Assembly (NCBI GenBank): GCA_020632475.1
Contig: JACKFM010000005.1
Span: forward strand, 4,246 to 68,245
Origin: Candidatus Omnitrophota bacterium
GTDB taxonomy: Bacteria > Omnitrophota > Omnitrophia > Omnitrophales > Aquincolibacteriaceae
Length of the DNA stretch: 64,000 nucleotides
Direction: 5' to 3'
Position numbers and translations under genes: made by a program. The stretch's first letter is position 1. Each line of letters starts with the position of its first letter. The notes under the pieces were generated by a model. That model saw nothing but the letters and a program-made list of their open reading frames with translations, was not told the origin of the DNA and ran no database searches. Below are positions 49,102 to 58,151 of the stretch, in pieces.

Positions 49102-50160
49102 TTACGCTATTATTTCATCCCATAGATCTTTAATTTTTTTCTGAATGTCGGCAAAGGCCGCCTCATAAACAAGCATTCCCATACCGATCGGATCCGAAAC
49201 ATTTAAAACACGCATTTTTGATTTTGCATCCGGAATGAGTCCGGCAATAAACTGATAATGTTCACGGCCCATCACCAAAATCAGATCGGCCTCCATGACG
49301 TCTTCGCGCGTACACGGTTTTGACCGGTGCTCGGTGATATCAATCTCCTGATTTTTCATCACAAAAACGGCTTCATCGGTAGCCCGCATACCTGCCCGGG
49401 CGCCTACACCGCAGGAACTCACAAGAATCTGATCTTCCAGGTCCTTGCGTTTAAATTCATCTTTAAGCAACCCTTCAGCCATCGGAGAACGGCAGGAATT
49501 GCCCGTACAGACGATTAGAATCTTTTTGCGGGGATACTGCCCCGCTTGAACCTTGGCAATGGCCGTTTCAACCTCTTCAGCACGCGCACCTCTGCGTAAA
49601 ATGACCGGCTGATCTGCTGTCAAATCCACCACTGTAGAATCCTCACTCAACTCGGTCCGGCCGGCATCAATCACATAATCAATCTGGCCGTCCAGTTCCT
49701 TCATCACGTCCTCGGCAGTCAGAGGTGAAGGGTTTCCGCTACGATTGGCGCTGGTCGCCACAAATGGTTCGGCGGAGGCCTGGATCAAAGCTCCGGTCAC
49801 CATATGATTCGGAAAACGCAAGCCCACTTTTTCTCCCGACTCATTTTGGGCAATCAACGTGACCGGACCGGGCCAAAACAAATCGGCAAAATAACGGAAG
49901 ACCGGAGTGAGGCGGATATTCAAGCGGTAAACCATTTCACGTTCGGCAATGTGATAGGAAAAAGGTTTTTCAGGCTGGCGGCCTTTAATCCCGGCGAGTG
50001 TTTGATGAATGTCCGAAACCGTCATCGGCGCACCGATTCCATAAACGGTTTCGGTCGGAAAAGCAATAATTTTACCCTTCCGGCTCTCCTGGGCAAGCTG
50101 ACGGATCTGATTTAAATCCGGATCACGGCTGTCGATTTGAACCAATTGGGTCGTCTTCAT
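49102..50160 (-). CDS. Fusion of Sua5/YrdC-type threonylcarbamoyl-AMP synthase and low-molecular-weight phosphatase
   Basis: This 352-aa protein has two complete domains. Residues about 15-195 are YrdC/Sua5-like (AFPTETVYGIGAP, KGRQPEKPFSYH, ATSANRSGNPSP), which makes threonylcarbamoyl-AMP for tRNA t6A modification. Residues about 212-350 are a low-molecular-weight phosphatase with the P-loop VCTGNSCRSPMAEG (C218, R224) and a late DP motif. In Bacillus the two functions are separate genes (ywlC, ywlE) beside rpiB and glyA, so the fusion probably joined neighbours. YwlE is an arginine phosphatase with Thr in the loop position where this protein has Ser and tyrosine phosphatases have Ile, so substrate specificity is open. 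An arsenate reductase role is also conceivable. Confidence 0.9.
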   Translation of the reverse strand: MKTTQLVQIDSRDPDLNQIRQLAQESRKGKIIAFPTETVYGIGAPMTVSDIHQTLAGIKGRQPEKPFSYHIAEREMVYRLNIRLTPVFRYFADLFWPGPVTLIAQNESGEKVGLRFPNHMVTGALIQASAEPFVATSANRSGNPSPLTAEDVMKELDGQIDYVIDAGRTELSEDSTVVDLTADQPVILRRGARAEEVETAIAKVQAGQYPRKKILIVCTGNSCRSPMAEGLLKDEFKRKDLEDQILVSSCGVGARAGMRATDEAVFVMKNQEIDITEHRSKPCTREDVMEADLILVMGREHYQFIAGLIPDAKSKMRVLNVSDPIGMGMLVYEAAFADIQKKIKDLWDEIIA

Positions 50161-50170
50161 GCTTCCTATT

Positions 50171-50677
50171 TTAAGCTTTTATTTTATCCTGTAGTTTCTT
50201 ATTCTTCTCGTCAACCTGCTGGGCCAGTTTGATTTTGAATTGATCCAGCTTTTTACTTAATCCGGAATCGGAAACTGCCATGATTTGTGCGGCCAAAATA
50301 CCGGCATTGCGCGAGCCGAATTTACCGATGGCAACGGTTGCCACGGGAATGCCCGGCGGCATCTGAACGGTCGCAAGCAAAGCATCCAAACCGTTCAAAT
50401 CCGTAGCCGAAAGAGGAACACCGATCACAGGCAATGTCGTATGCGCTGCCGCAACCCCGGCAAGATGCGCCGCCCCGCCGGCTCCGGCGATAATCACTTT
50501 AACACCGCGTTCTCTAGCGCCGGAAATATATTCGCTGACTTTGGAGGGACTGCGGTGAGCCGACATGACCTGAATTTCACAGGAAATATCAAATTCCTTT
50601 AAAACCACAGCAGCTTCTTTCATAACTTCATAGTCGGAATCACTGCCCATAATAATTGAAACGGATGGTGTGCTCAT
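50171..50677 (-). CDS. purE: N5-carboxyaminoimidazole ribonucleotide mutase
   Basis: This 168-aa protein has the PurE signature MGSDSDYEVM, MSAHRSP, and AGAGGAAHLAGVAAAHTTLPVIGVP, of usual class I length. It moves the carboxyl group in CAIR formation. purK, its usual partner in bacteria that use the N5-CAIR route, is not in this window. Its start overlaps the purD stop by four bases (ATGA), so translation is coupled. It is the last pur gene of the cluster and ends 10 bases before the Sua5/phosphatase fusion. Confidence 0.96.
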   Translation of the reverse strand: MSTPSVSIIMGSDSDYEVMKEAAVVLKEFDISCEIQVMSAHRSPSKVSEYISGARERGVKVIIAGAGGAAHLAGVAAAHTTLPVIGVPLSATDLNGLDALLATVQMPPGIPVATVAIGKFGSRNAGILAAQIMAVSDSGLSKKLDQFKIKLAQQVDEKNKKLQDKIKA

Positions 50678-51957
50678 CGATAGACCTCCAGTGCGCGTCC
50701 GCCGATATCACGGCGGTAAAAAGTACCTTCACAATTTATTTTTTCAATCAATTGGTAAGCATTTTCACGTGCGCCGCGCAGGTTATCCCCTAGCCCGGCA
50801 GCTACCAGGATACGCCCGCCCGAGGTCACAATCTGACCGTTTTCGTTTTTTGTCGTTCCGGCATGAAAGACAAACGCATTTTCACGTTTGGCTTCGGCAG
50901 CAGGTAATCCATGAATGGGAACGCCCTTTTTGTAATGGCCCGGGTAACCGCCCGATGCAAGCACCACGGCCATACAAGCCTTATCGTGCCATTCCAGACT
51001 CTGAGTGGTCAAATTCGCGGAAGCGATTTCATTCATGACCGCAAGCAGATCGGATTTAAGCCTGGGCAAAATGGCCTGAGCCTCAGGATCACCAAAACGG
51101 CAGTTATATTCCAGGACAAAGGGGCCCTCGCGCGTAATCATAATCCCCGCATACAGAATGCCGCGATAGATAATCCCTTCAGAACCCAAGCCCTTCACGA
51201 TGGGACGAATCACTTTTTCAACAATTTCGGCAAGTTGCACGTCTGAATATTGCGGACACGGCGAGTAGGCCCCCATTCCGCCGGTATTGGGTCCGCGGTC
51301 ATGTTCATAGGCTCTTTTATGATCCTGTGAACTGGCTAAAGGAATAATTTTTTCACCGTCGCAAAGGGCAAGCACCGAAAGCTCCTCCCCCTCCAGCAAC
51401 TGTTCCACAACGACCTTGCGGCCGGACTCTCCAAACGCCCCATCCGACATCATCTGCGTTAGAGTATTGACGGCATCCTGTGAACTTTCGCAAATCACAA
51501 CGCCTTTGCCGGCCGCCAGACCGTCGGCTTTGATCACCACCGGCATTTCGGTTTCAATCACATAATGTTTGGCTTCATTCACATTCGAAAAGACTTCATA
51601 ACGGGCCGTCGGAACCGAAAACTTATTCATGACATCTTTTGCAAATGCCTTGCTGCCTTCTAATCTGGCCGCAGCCTTGCAAGGTCCAAAAATTTTAAGG
51701 CCCTCCTTTTCAAATAAATCCACAATTCCCTCAACCAGGGGTGATTCGGGTCCGACCACGGTTAGATCAATTTTCTCCTTTTTAGCAAAATCACAAAGGC
51801 CCTGGATATCCTCAACCTTAATGTCGTGACATTCGGCCATTTCGGAAATACCGGCGTTTCCGGGAGCCGCATAAAGCTTGGTCAGAAGCGGACTCTGTGC
51901 AATTTTCCAACATAGGACATGTTCACGTCCGCCTGAACCGATGACTAAGACCTTCAT
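50674..51957 (-). CDS. purD: Phosphoribosylamine-glycine ligase
   Basis: ATG 51957 with GGAGG five bases upstream is chosen; a TTG four codons earlier overlaps that binding site. The 427-aa ATP-grasp enzyme shows VIGSGGREHVLCWKIAQS, the GPKxAA-like FGPCKAAARLEGSKAF, VIKADGLAAGKGV and EYNCRFGDPEAQ. It joins glycine to phosphoribosylamine to give GAR, the second step of the pathway. Between it and purM lies a 10-bp stem hairpin and a TAAG-rich repeat. Confidence 0.97.
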   Translation of the reverse strand: MKVLVIGSGGREHVLCWKIAQSPLLTKLYAAPGNAGISEMAECHDIKVEDIQGLCDFAKKEKIDLTVVGPESPLVEGIVDLFEKEGLKIFGPCKAAARLEGSKAFAKDVMNKFSVPTARYEVFSNVNEAKHYVIETEMPVVIKADGLAAGKGVVICESSQDAVNTLTQMMSDGAFGESGRKVVVEQLLEGEELSVLALCDGEKIIPLASSQDHKRAYEHDRGPNTGGMGAYSPCPQYSDVQLAEIVEKVIRPIVKGLGSEGIIYRGILYAGIMITREGPFVLEYNCRFGDPEAQAILPRLKSDLLAVMNEIASANLTTQSLEWHDKACMAVVLASGGYPGHYKKGVPIHGLPAAEAKRENAFVFHAGTTKNENGQIVTSGGRILVAAGLGDNLRGARENAYQLIEKINCEGTFYRRDIGGRALEVYR

Positions 51958-51970
51958 AATTGCCTCCAAA

Positions 51971-52078
51971 ACTTAGTTGTAAGACTCAATTGCTCAAAAG
52001 CTTTTGTGCCACTGACAACTTATCACTCAGGCCGTGTTGCAACACAATTGTGACACGGCCTGACTTATTACTTATGAC
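51971..52078. repeat. TAAG-rich palindromic intergenic repeat, copy 2
   Basis: TAAGACTCAATTGCTCAAAAGC and CACTGACAACTTATCAC followed by TTATTACTTATGACTTTATAA match the elements at 36559-36672 and 58152-58241. It overlaps the end of purM and contains the hairpin at 52028-52062. Confidence 0.55.
52028..52062 (-). terminator. Hairpin between purM and purD
   Basis: CAGGCCGTGT pairs perfectly with ACACGGCCTG over 10 bp, directly after the purM stop. No long U-run follows in the direction of transcription, so it may pause or stabilise rather than end the message. Confidence 0.45.
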
Positions 52079-53094
52079 TTTATAAACACTCCGGGTTTGG
52101 AGCTGATTTCTCCGATGACCCAGGAAGATAACCGATGTTTTTTCAAAGTCTGCTGAGCTTGTGTAACAGAAGAACGGTTAAGAATCAGAACCATTCCGAT
52201 TCCCATATTGAATGTACGCATCATTTCAAAGTCTGATATGTTACCAGAATCCTGCACGAATTGAAACAGATCCGGCTTGGGCCAGGCATTGCGTGAAATG
52301 ACGGCCCCCAGCCCCTTGGGAATAACCCTCGGAAGATTATCATAAAAACCGCCTCCGGTAATATTAACGATTCCCGACAAAGCGGTTTGCTTGAGAACAT
52401 CAAAAACCGGTTTCACATAAATGAGCGTCGGCCTCAGCAGTGACCTGCCGACTTTTCCCTGCAATTGTTTTTTGGTAAAAACTTTACGCAGAAGCGAAAA
52501 ACCGTTTGAGTGAAATCCCGAAGATTCAATACCAAGCAAGACATGCCCTTTTTTGATTTTTGTACCGTCAATCAGTTTTTTACGCTCAACCATCCCGACA
52601 GAAAAACCGGCAATATCATATTGTCCGCTGTTTGTTTTTGTATGAGCCGTATAAAAACCGGGCATAATGGCCGTCTCGCCGCCGACCAAAGCGCACCCGG
52701 CATCGCGGCATCCCGCGGTAATGCCTTTAAGAACTTCGCGCACCACTTTGGGTTGAAACTTTCCGGCCGCATAATAGTCCAGAAAAATCAACGGTTTAGC
52801 CCCGCAGGTAATCATGTCATTGACGCACATGGCGACAAGGTCAATGCCGACCGTATCATGTTTATTCTGCAGAGAGGCAATTTCAAGCTTGGTTCCGACT
52901 CCGTCCGTGCTTGAAACCAGCAAGGGATCACGGTATCCGTGCCTTTTAAAATCAAAGAGGGCTGAAAAACCGGTACGGCTGCCCATGACTCCGGGAATAC
53001 GGGTCGAGCCGATAAGATCGGCAATCTGGCGGTTATACCCGGCATCCCCTTTTAAATGAGGGACTCCGGCTTTAGCGTAAGTAAGGCCTGACAT
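52072..53094 (-). CDS. purM: Phosphoribosylformylglycinamidine cyclo-ligase (AIR synthetase)
   Basis: This 340-aa protein matches PurM: LTYAKAGV at the start, SSTDGVGTKLEIA, DLVAMCVNDMITCGAKPLIFLDYYA, ALVGGETAIMPGFY, GLESSGFHSNGFS-like GIESSGFHSNGFS and NITGGGFYDNLPR. It closes the imidazole ring, converting FGAM to AIR with ATP. It has normal length and is flanked by repeat-filled gaps of 254 bases before and 114 bases after. Confidence 0.97.
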   Translation of the reverse strand: MSGLTYAKAGVPHLKGDAGYNRQIADLIGSTRIPGVMGSRTGFSALFDFKRHGYRDPLLVSSTDGVGTKLEIASLQNKHDTVGIDLVAMCVNDMITCGAKPLIFLDYYAAGKFQPKVVREVLKGITAGCRDAGCALVGGETAIMPGFYTAHTKTNSGQYDIAGFSVGMVERKKLIDGTKIKKGHVLLGIESSGFHSNGFSLLRKVFTKKQLQGKVGRSLLRPTLIYVKPVFDVLKQTALSGIVNITGGGFYDNLPRVIPKGLGAVISRNAWPKPDLFQFVQDSGNISDFEMMRTFNMGIGMVLILNRSSVTQAQQTLKKHRLSSWVIGEISSKPGVFIKS

Positions 53095-53105
53095 GAATTC
53101 ACCTT

Positions 53106-53345
53106 AGTTTTAAGTTATAAGACACAGCCGGATCAAAAATAAGATGCTGTTGAGTTACTGAACACTTATAATTCTGTTGAAATCTCTAACCAGGTTAGTC
53201 GTTGCGAGGAGGCCAAAGGGGCCGACGAAGCAATCTTCGAGGAAAAAGCAAGATTGCTTCACTTCCTACGGTCGTTCGCAATGACAAAATTTAAAGGTTT
53301 TCAACAGAACCAGTACTTATAAGTTACGACTTAAGACTTATGACT
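53106..53345. repeat. Composite repeat between purF and purM (TAAG-rich repeat split by a palindromic insert)
   Basis: TAAGTTATAAG-type arms at 53108-53170 and 53313-53345 flank an insert bounded by perfect 11-bp inverted repeats TTCTGTTGAAA (53172-53182) and TTTCAACAGAA (53299-53309). Inside it is the palindrome at 53198-53285. The layout looks like one repeat inserted in another. Confidence 0.65.
53198..53285. repeat. GTCGTTGCGAGG...CGCAATGAC palindromic repeat
   Basis: The ends GTCGTTGCGAGG and CGTTCGCAATGAC, with GAAGCAATCTT and AAGATTGCTTC inside, form a long imperfect hairpin. Repeats with this GAAGCAATC/GATTGCTTC core are common in many bacterial phyla. A partial copy lies inside giant gene 1 at 257-299. 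Confidence 0.7.
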
Positions 53346-53348
53346 GTT

Positions 53349-54764
53349 TTATATCTTCTCGAGTTTATTTTCGAGTTTAAATTTGTCCATCACATCAAAA
53401 ACTTTAGTCGGATATTTTTCGCTAAAACAGGCGGTGCAAAAACTCTCGGGAGCCTGGGTTGTGGCCGAAAGCATCCCTTCAATACTTAAATATCCGATAC
53501 TGTCGACTTCTAAAAAGGTTTTGATCTCATCCAAAGATTTATTCGAGGCGATGAGTTCCGTTTTAGAGGGAAAATCAATACCGTAATAACAGGGTGAAAT
53601 ATGCGGCGGACAGCTGATGCGCATATGAACCTCTTTAGCGCCCGCCTTTCTAAGCAGATTCACACGCGATTTGGCCGTATTACCGCGCACGATTGAATCA
53701 TCAATGACCACGACCCGCTTTCCGTCAACCACTTCACGGATTACGTTCAATTTAATCTTAACCTTCAGGGAACGGTCCGCTTGGGTCGGATTGATAAATG
53801 TCCGCCCGATATAGTGATTACGCGTAAAACCGTGCGCCAGAGGAATCCCTGATTCATTCGCATATCCCATGGCGGCATAATTTCCCGAGTCGGGTACCGG
53901 CACCACGATATCGGCTTTGGCCGGCTGTTCCTTGGCCAGATTCCGCCCTAATCGCTCGCGCACCAAGGCCACATTGTCTCCAAAAATCACCGAATCCGGA
54001 CGCGCAAAATAAACATGTTCAAAAACACATTGGGCTTTACAGGTATTTTCATTTTGAAAAGGAAAATGGCTGCGGGGACCTTTTTCATCAATCACAAGGA
54101 CCTCGCCGGGTGCAATTTCGCGAATAAAATCGGCTTCAATCAGATCAAAAGCACAAGTCTCGGAGGCGATGACGTAACTTTTGCCCAATTTACCGAAGCA
54201 AAGAGGCCTAAAGCCCTGGGGATCGCGCGCGGCAATCAGCTGTGTTTCGGTCAATACCACAAGAGAATAAGCACCGACGACTTTTTTCACACTCTCGACC
54301 ACGCCTTCTTCATGCGAACGATAAGAAGGTTTGGCCATCAGGTGCACAAAAATTTCGGAATCCATGGTGCTTGCAAAAATAGATCCGTAGGCTTCAAGCT
54401 CAGCCCTCAGAAGCTGGGCATTGACAAGATTACCGTTATGGGCAATGGCCACCTGCCCGCGTGAGTAGTTCACCTGATGCGGCTGGGCATTGGTAATATT
54501 CGACGACCCGGTCGTCGAATAGCGGACATGCCCGATGGCATGCTGTCCCGGAAGCTTACCAAGACGTCTTTCATTAAAAACCTCTCCGACAAGTCCCGTG
54601 CCTTTGCGCAAATAAAGATTTTGGCCGTCGCTTGTACAAATACCCGCAGCCTCTTCTCCGCGATGCTGCAGTGCAAAAAGTCCCAGGTTTGTCATTTGGG
54701 CTGCTTGAGGATGGTCATAAATCCCGAAAACCCCGCAATATTCTTTAATTTGTTCGCCGCTCAT
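53349..54764 (-). CDS. purF: Amidophosphoribosyltransferase
   Basis: This 471-aa protein has a short propeptide before the glutaminase nucleophile Cys10 (KEYCGVFGIYDH), class II amidotransferase motifs (HRGEEAAGI, GHVRYSTTG, AIAHNGNLVN), and the PRPP-binding motif RVVVIDDSIVRGNT. Cysteines in CKAQCVF, CPPHISPC and FCTACF match those binding the 4Fe-4S cluster in the Bacillus-type enzyme. It performs the committed step, making phosphoribosylamine from PRPP and glutamine. Its start overlaps the purL stop by four bases. Confidence 0.97.
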   Translation of the reverse strand: MSGEQIKEYCGVFGIYDHPQAAQMTNLGLFALQHRGEEAAGICTSDGQNLYLRKGTGLVGEVFNERRLGKLPGQHAIGHVRYSTTGSSNITNAQPHQVNYSRGQVAIAHNGNLVNAQLLRAELEAYGSIFASTMDSEIFVHLMAKPSYRSHEEGVVESVKKVVGAYSLVVLTETQLIAARDPQGFRPLCFGKLGKSYVIASETCAFDLIEADFIREIAPGEVLVIDEKGPRSHFPFQNENTCKAQCVFEHVYFARPDSVIFGDNVALVRERLGRNLAKEQPAKADIVVPVPDSGNYAAMGYANESGIPLAHGFTRNHYIGRTFINPTQADRSLKVKIKLNVIREVVDGKRVVVIDDSIVRGNTAKSRVNLLRKAGAKEVHMRISCPPHISPCYYGIDFPSKTELIASNKSLDEIKTFLEVDSIGYLSIEGMLSATTQAPESFCTACFSEKYPTKVFDVMDKFKLENKLEKI

Positions 54765-57031
54765 TTTTTCATCCTTCTCGGAATGGCATTTTCAAAAACA
54801 TTTTTAAGTTCAGTCACCGGAACATTAATATCATCGCCTAGAATCAACGAATCTCCTCCGACCTTTCCGACCTGATAAACCGGTGTGTTGAATTTCTGGC
54901 ATTCGTGAATGATAAATTCCTTATTTTCGGGTTTCAGGGAAATAATCACACGTGACTGTGTTTCTCCGAAATAGAGCGCATCTTTACGCAAGCTGTAGTT
55001 TTTACCCTCGGCATAAGGCCCGAGTTTTGAATTTAAAATCAGGTTCATCTGATCGACCACCGCGCCGTGAGACTGATTCAGGCCCATACAGGCCTCGGCA
55101 AAAGCTACCGCCAATCCGCCTTCGGCCGTATCATGGCAGGAAGCCAGCATGCGGTTCTGAGCCAATGAAAGGATTAAATCCTGCAGAGCTTTTTCACGCT
55201 CAAGATCAAGCATGGGCGGGACACCTTTTTTAAGGGCGTGTTCGATCATCAAATAATGACTGCCCCCAATCTCATTAAGCGTATGCCCGAGAATAAAAAT
55301 CAGATCCCCGTCAGCCTGAAAATGGGACGGAACTCGCAAATCGATATCCTCCATAATACCGACCATCCCGATGGTCGGCGTCGGAAAAATGGCTCCGCGC
55401 GGGCTTTCATTATAAAAGCTGACATTTCCCCCGGTTACAGGTGTCTTAAAAACCCTGCAGGCCTCTGACATTCCGTTTGCCGCCTGGTGAAACTGCCAGA
55501 AGACTTCAGGTTTCATGGGATTACCAAAATTCAGACAATTGGTCAGACCGACCGGTTTTGCTCCGGAGCACACCACATTGCGAGCTGCTTCGGCCACAGC
55601 AATCTTTCCGCCTTCAAAGGGATCCAGATAGCAATAAAGACTGTTGCAGTCGGTCGAGGCTGCGATCCCTCGCTTGGTGTCTTTAACACGAATCAACGCT
55701 GCATCGTGACCGGGATAAAAAACCGTATCCGTACGGACCATATGGTCATATTGCTGCCAAATCCAGGCCTTAGAGGCAATCGTCGGATGATCGAGAAGTT
55801 TTTTCAAAACCGCCGCATAGTCGGCCGGTTCTTTAACTTTTGACAAATCAAGTTTCCGGGCCTGGTCCAGATATTCGGGTTTTTTTTCTTCACGGATATA
55901 GACCGGGCCTTCATCGACCAATGCTTTGGCCGGAACATCCGCCACTTTTTCGGGACCTTCAAAGACCTGCATGCGGGTGCCCTCTTCCACGGTCCCGATC
56001 ATGACCGCATGCAAATCCCATTTTTCAAAAATATCTTCAACGATTTTTTCTTTGCCTTTTTTGACAATAATCAACATGCGTTCCTGTGATTCGGACAGCA
56101 TGGTTTCATAAGGAGTCATACCCGTTTCGCGCATCGGGACCTTGGTCAGATCAATACGAATCCCCGAATTCCCACGTGCCGCGGTCTCCGAAGTGGAACA
56201 GGTCAATCCTGCCGCCCCCATGTCCTGCATGCCGACAATCGCATCGGTCTTAACCAGTTCCAGACAGGCTTCCATCAAGAGTTTTTCCATAAAAGGATCT
56301 CCGACCTGAACCGCGGGACGGTCTTCATGGCTTTCTTCGCTCAAGTCTTTGGAAGCAAAGGCCGCACCGCCCAATCCGTCACGCCCGGTAGCGGCACCGA
56401 CATAATAAACCGGATTCCCTGTTCCTTTGGCGCTGCCTTTGACAATCGTCTCATGAGAGACGATTCCAAGGCACATGGCATTCACAAGCGGATTACCATC
56501 GTAGCAGTCATCGAAATAAACTTCTCCGCCGATCGTGGGAATTCCCATGCAATTACCGTAATGCCCGATACCGGCGACAACGCCCGGAAAAAGATGCCGG
56601 GTTTGATCGGTTTCAAATTTACCGAAACGCAATGAGTTCATCAAAAAAACAGGCCGTGCCCCCATGGTAAAAATATCACGCAGAATTCCCCCAACTCCCG
56701 TCGTCGCTCCCTGAAAAGGCTCAATCGCCGACGGATGATTATGGCTTTCGATTTTAAAACAGATCGCCAGGCCGTCACCTATGTCCACGATCCCGGCATT
56801 TTCTTCTCCGGCCTTGACCATCAATCGTTCACCTTCGGTCGGAAATTTTTTGAGAATCGGTTTTGAATTTTTATAGGAGCAGTGTTCACTCCACATCACG
56901 CTGAACATACCAAGTTCCGTCAGATTCGGTTCACGGCCGAGTTTTTTGACGATGGATTCATATTCCGCAGGGGTAATGCCATGCGCGGCAATCAATTCAG
57001 GGGTTATTTTAGTCTGTGTGTCTGTCGTCAT
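54761..57031 (-). CDS. purL: Phosphoribosylformylglycinamidine synthase, large subunit (small type PurL)
   Basis: This 756-aa protein is the short PurL that works with PurS and PurQ. It shows MWSEHCSYKNSKPIL, FKIESHNHPSAIEPFQGA, GGILRDIFTMGARP, MQDMGAAGLTCSTSE and a second AIR-synthase-like half with GNVSFYNES and CHDTAEGGLAVA. It converts FGAR to FGAM with ATP and glutamine-derived ammonia. The stop overlaps purF. The 118-base gap to purQ is AT-rich and contains a short CCCTG/CAGGG hairpin. Confidence 0.97.
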   Translation of the reverse strand: MTTDTQTKITPELIAAHGITPAEYESIVKKLGREPNLTELGMFSVMWSEHCSYKNSKPILKKFPTEGERLMVKAGEENAGIVDIGDGLAICFKIESHNHPSAIEPFQGATTGVGGILRDIFTMGARPVFLMNSLRFGKFETDQTRHLFPGVVAGIGHYGNCMGIPTIGGEVYFDDCYDGNPLVNAMCLGIVSHETIVKGSAKGTGNPVYYVGAATGRDGLGGAAFASKDLSEESHEDRPAVQVGDPFMEKLLMEACLELVKTDAIVGMQDMGAAGLTCSTSETAARGNSGIRIDLTKVPMRETGMTPYETMLSESQERMLIIVKKGKEKIVEDIFEKWDLHAVMIGTVEEGTRMQVFEGPEKVADVPAKALVDEGPVYIREEKKPEYLDQARKLDLSKVKEPADYAAVLKKLLDHPTIASKAWIWQQYDHMVRTDTVFYPGHDAALIRVKDTKRGIAASTDCNSLYCYLDPFEGGKIAVAEAARNVVCSGAKPVGLTNCLNFGNPMKPEVFWQFHQAANGMSEACRVFKTPVTGGNVSFYNESPRGAIFPTPTIGMVGIMEDIDLRVPSHFQADGDLIFILGHTLNEIGGSHYLMIEHALKKGVPPMLDLEREKALQDLILSLAQNRMLASCHDTAEGGLAVAFAEACMGLNQSHGAVVDQMNLILNSKLGPYAEGKNYSLRKDALYFGETQSRVIISLKPENKEFIIHECQKFNTPVYQVGKVGGDSLILGDDINVPVTELKNVFENAIPRRMKK

Positions 57032-57087
57032 CTTGTCAGTTGCTCATGAATTTAATAATTAAAAGTGAAAAACGAATAATTTCTGTA

Positions 57088-57106
57088 CCCTGGCTCTTAC
57101 AGGGCA
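57088..57106 (-). other. Short hairpin in the purQ-purL gap
   Basis: ACCCTGGCTCTTACAGGGC on the plus strand folds into a 5-6 bp CCCTG/CAGGG stem with a seven-base loop, about 60 bases before the purL start. It could influence purL expression, but it is short and uncertain. Confidence 0.3.
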
Positions 57107-57149
57107 TTAAATATCACAAAGTGCTACCAAAATTCTTAAATATTAATTT

Positions 57150-57845
57150 TTAATTCTTAACTGTTCCTAAAAGGCTGTTCCAAATTTTAAGGCCATCGGT
57201 CCCCTCCAGAATGCCTTCGCTAGCCCGTTCGGGATGAGGCATCATGCCCAAAATATTCTTTTTTTCATTCATAATTCCGGCAATATGATCCCTGGACCCG
57301 TTCGGATTAAATTCATCACCGAACTCTCCCGTTGCGGACGAATAACGAAAAGCGATCTGCCCTCCGTCCTGAAGGGCTTTCAGGGTTTCATCATCGCAAT
57401 AATAATTTCCTTCTCCGTGAGCCACGGGGATACTCAGGATTTCATCTTTTTTAAGATTTCGGGTAAACGGCGTGTCCACGGTATCCGTCTTCAACCAGAC
57501 CTGTTTGCAGACAAAGTTAAGGGATTGATTGCGAAGCATCGCCCCGGGAAGCAGTCCGGCTTCAAGGAGCACCTGAAATCCGTTACAGATTCCAAAAACT
57601 AAACGGCCTTTGGCCGCATGCTGCCTGACAGCCTCCATGACCGGAGAAAAACGGGCAATGGCACCGGTTCTGAGATAATCGCCGTAACTAAATCCTCCGG
57701 GAAGAACCACCAGATCAACTTCAGGCAGGCTCCCTTCTTTATGCCATACAAATTGCGCCTGAACTTTCAGGACATCCTTAAGAACGTGCAGACAATCGGT
57801 ATCACAATTGGATCCGGGAAAGACGACAACAGCAGCTTTTATCAT
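57150..57845 (-). CDS. purQ: Phosphoribosylformylglycinamidine synthase, glutaminase subunit
   Basis: This 231-aa class I glutaminase has VVVFPGSNCDTDC at the N-terminus, LPGGFSYGDYLRTGA, the nucleophile motif FGICNGFQVLLEAGLLPGA with Cys near 95, HGEGNYYC and MMPHPERAS. It supplies ammonia to PurL. It starts 33 bases after purS ends. The presence of separate purS, purQ and purL genes shows the three-part enzyme rather than the single large PurL. Confidence 0.97.
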   Translation of the reverse strand: MIKAAVVVFPGSNCDTDCLHVLKDVLKVQAQFVWHKEGSLPEVDLVVLPGGFSYGDYLRTGAIARFSPVMEAVRQHAAKGRLVFGICNGFQVLLEAGLLPGAMLRNQSLNFVCKQVWLKTDTVDTPFTRNLKKDEILSIPVAHGEGNYYCDDETLKALQDGGQIAFRYSSATGEFGDEFNPNGSRDHIAGIMNEKKNILGMMPHPERASEGILEGTDGLKIWNSLLGTVKN

Positions 57846-57878
57846 ATAGGGCCCTATAGTATAAAAACGTTTTGGGTA

Positions 57879-58130
57879 TTATTTCGTTTCTGTCAAATTA
57901 AAGGTGTAATCTTCAATCACAGGATTAATCAACAAGCGGTCGCACATAATTTTAACTTTCTCCTGTGCCGATTTATTGTCAGCGGCATCAATTGTCAGTT
58001 CAAAGTATTTGCCGACACGCAAATCTTTTGCTTCGCTAAAGCCCATCGTTTCCAGAGCATGCAAAACGGTTTTTCCCTGCGGATCCAAAACTGATTTTTT
58101 CAGTGTCACATTAATCGTTGCTTTAAACAT
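57879..58130 (-). CDS. purS: Phosphoribosylformylglycinamidine synthase subunit PurS
   Basis: This 83-aa protein matches PurS by length and sequence: INVTLKKSVLDPQGKTVLHALETMGF, RVGKYFELTIDA and a C-terminal RLLINPVIEDYTF. A dimer of PurS bridges PurL and PurQ in the FGAM synthetase complex and helps ammonia transfer. It is followed by purQ after 33 bases and preceded by a 114-base repeat-filled gap after purC. Confidence 0.95.
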   Translation of the reverse strand: MFKATINVTLKKSVLDPQGKTVLHALETMGFSEAKDLRVGKYFELTIDAADNKSAQEKVKIMCDRLLINPVIEDYTFNLTETK

Positions 58131-58151
58131 CTTCGGCTTCCTTTGCTCAAT

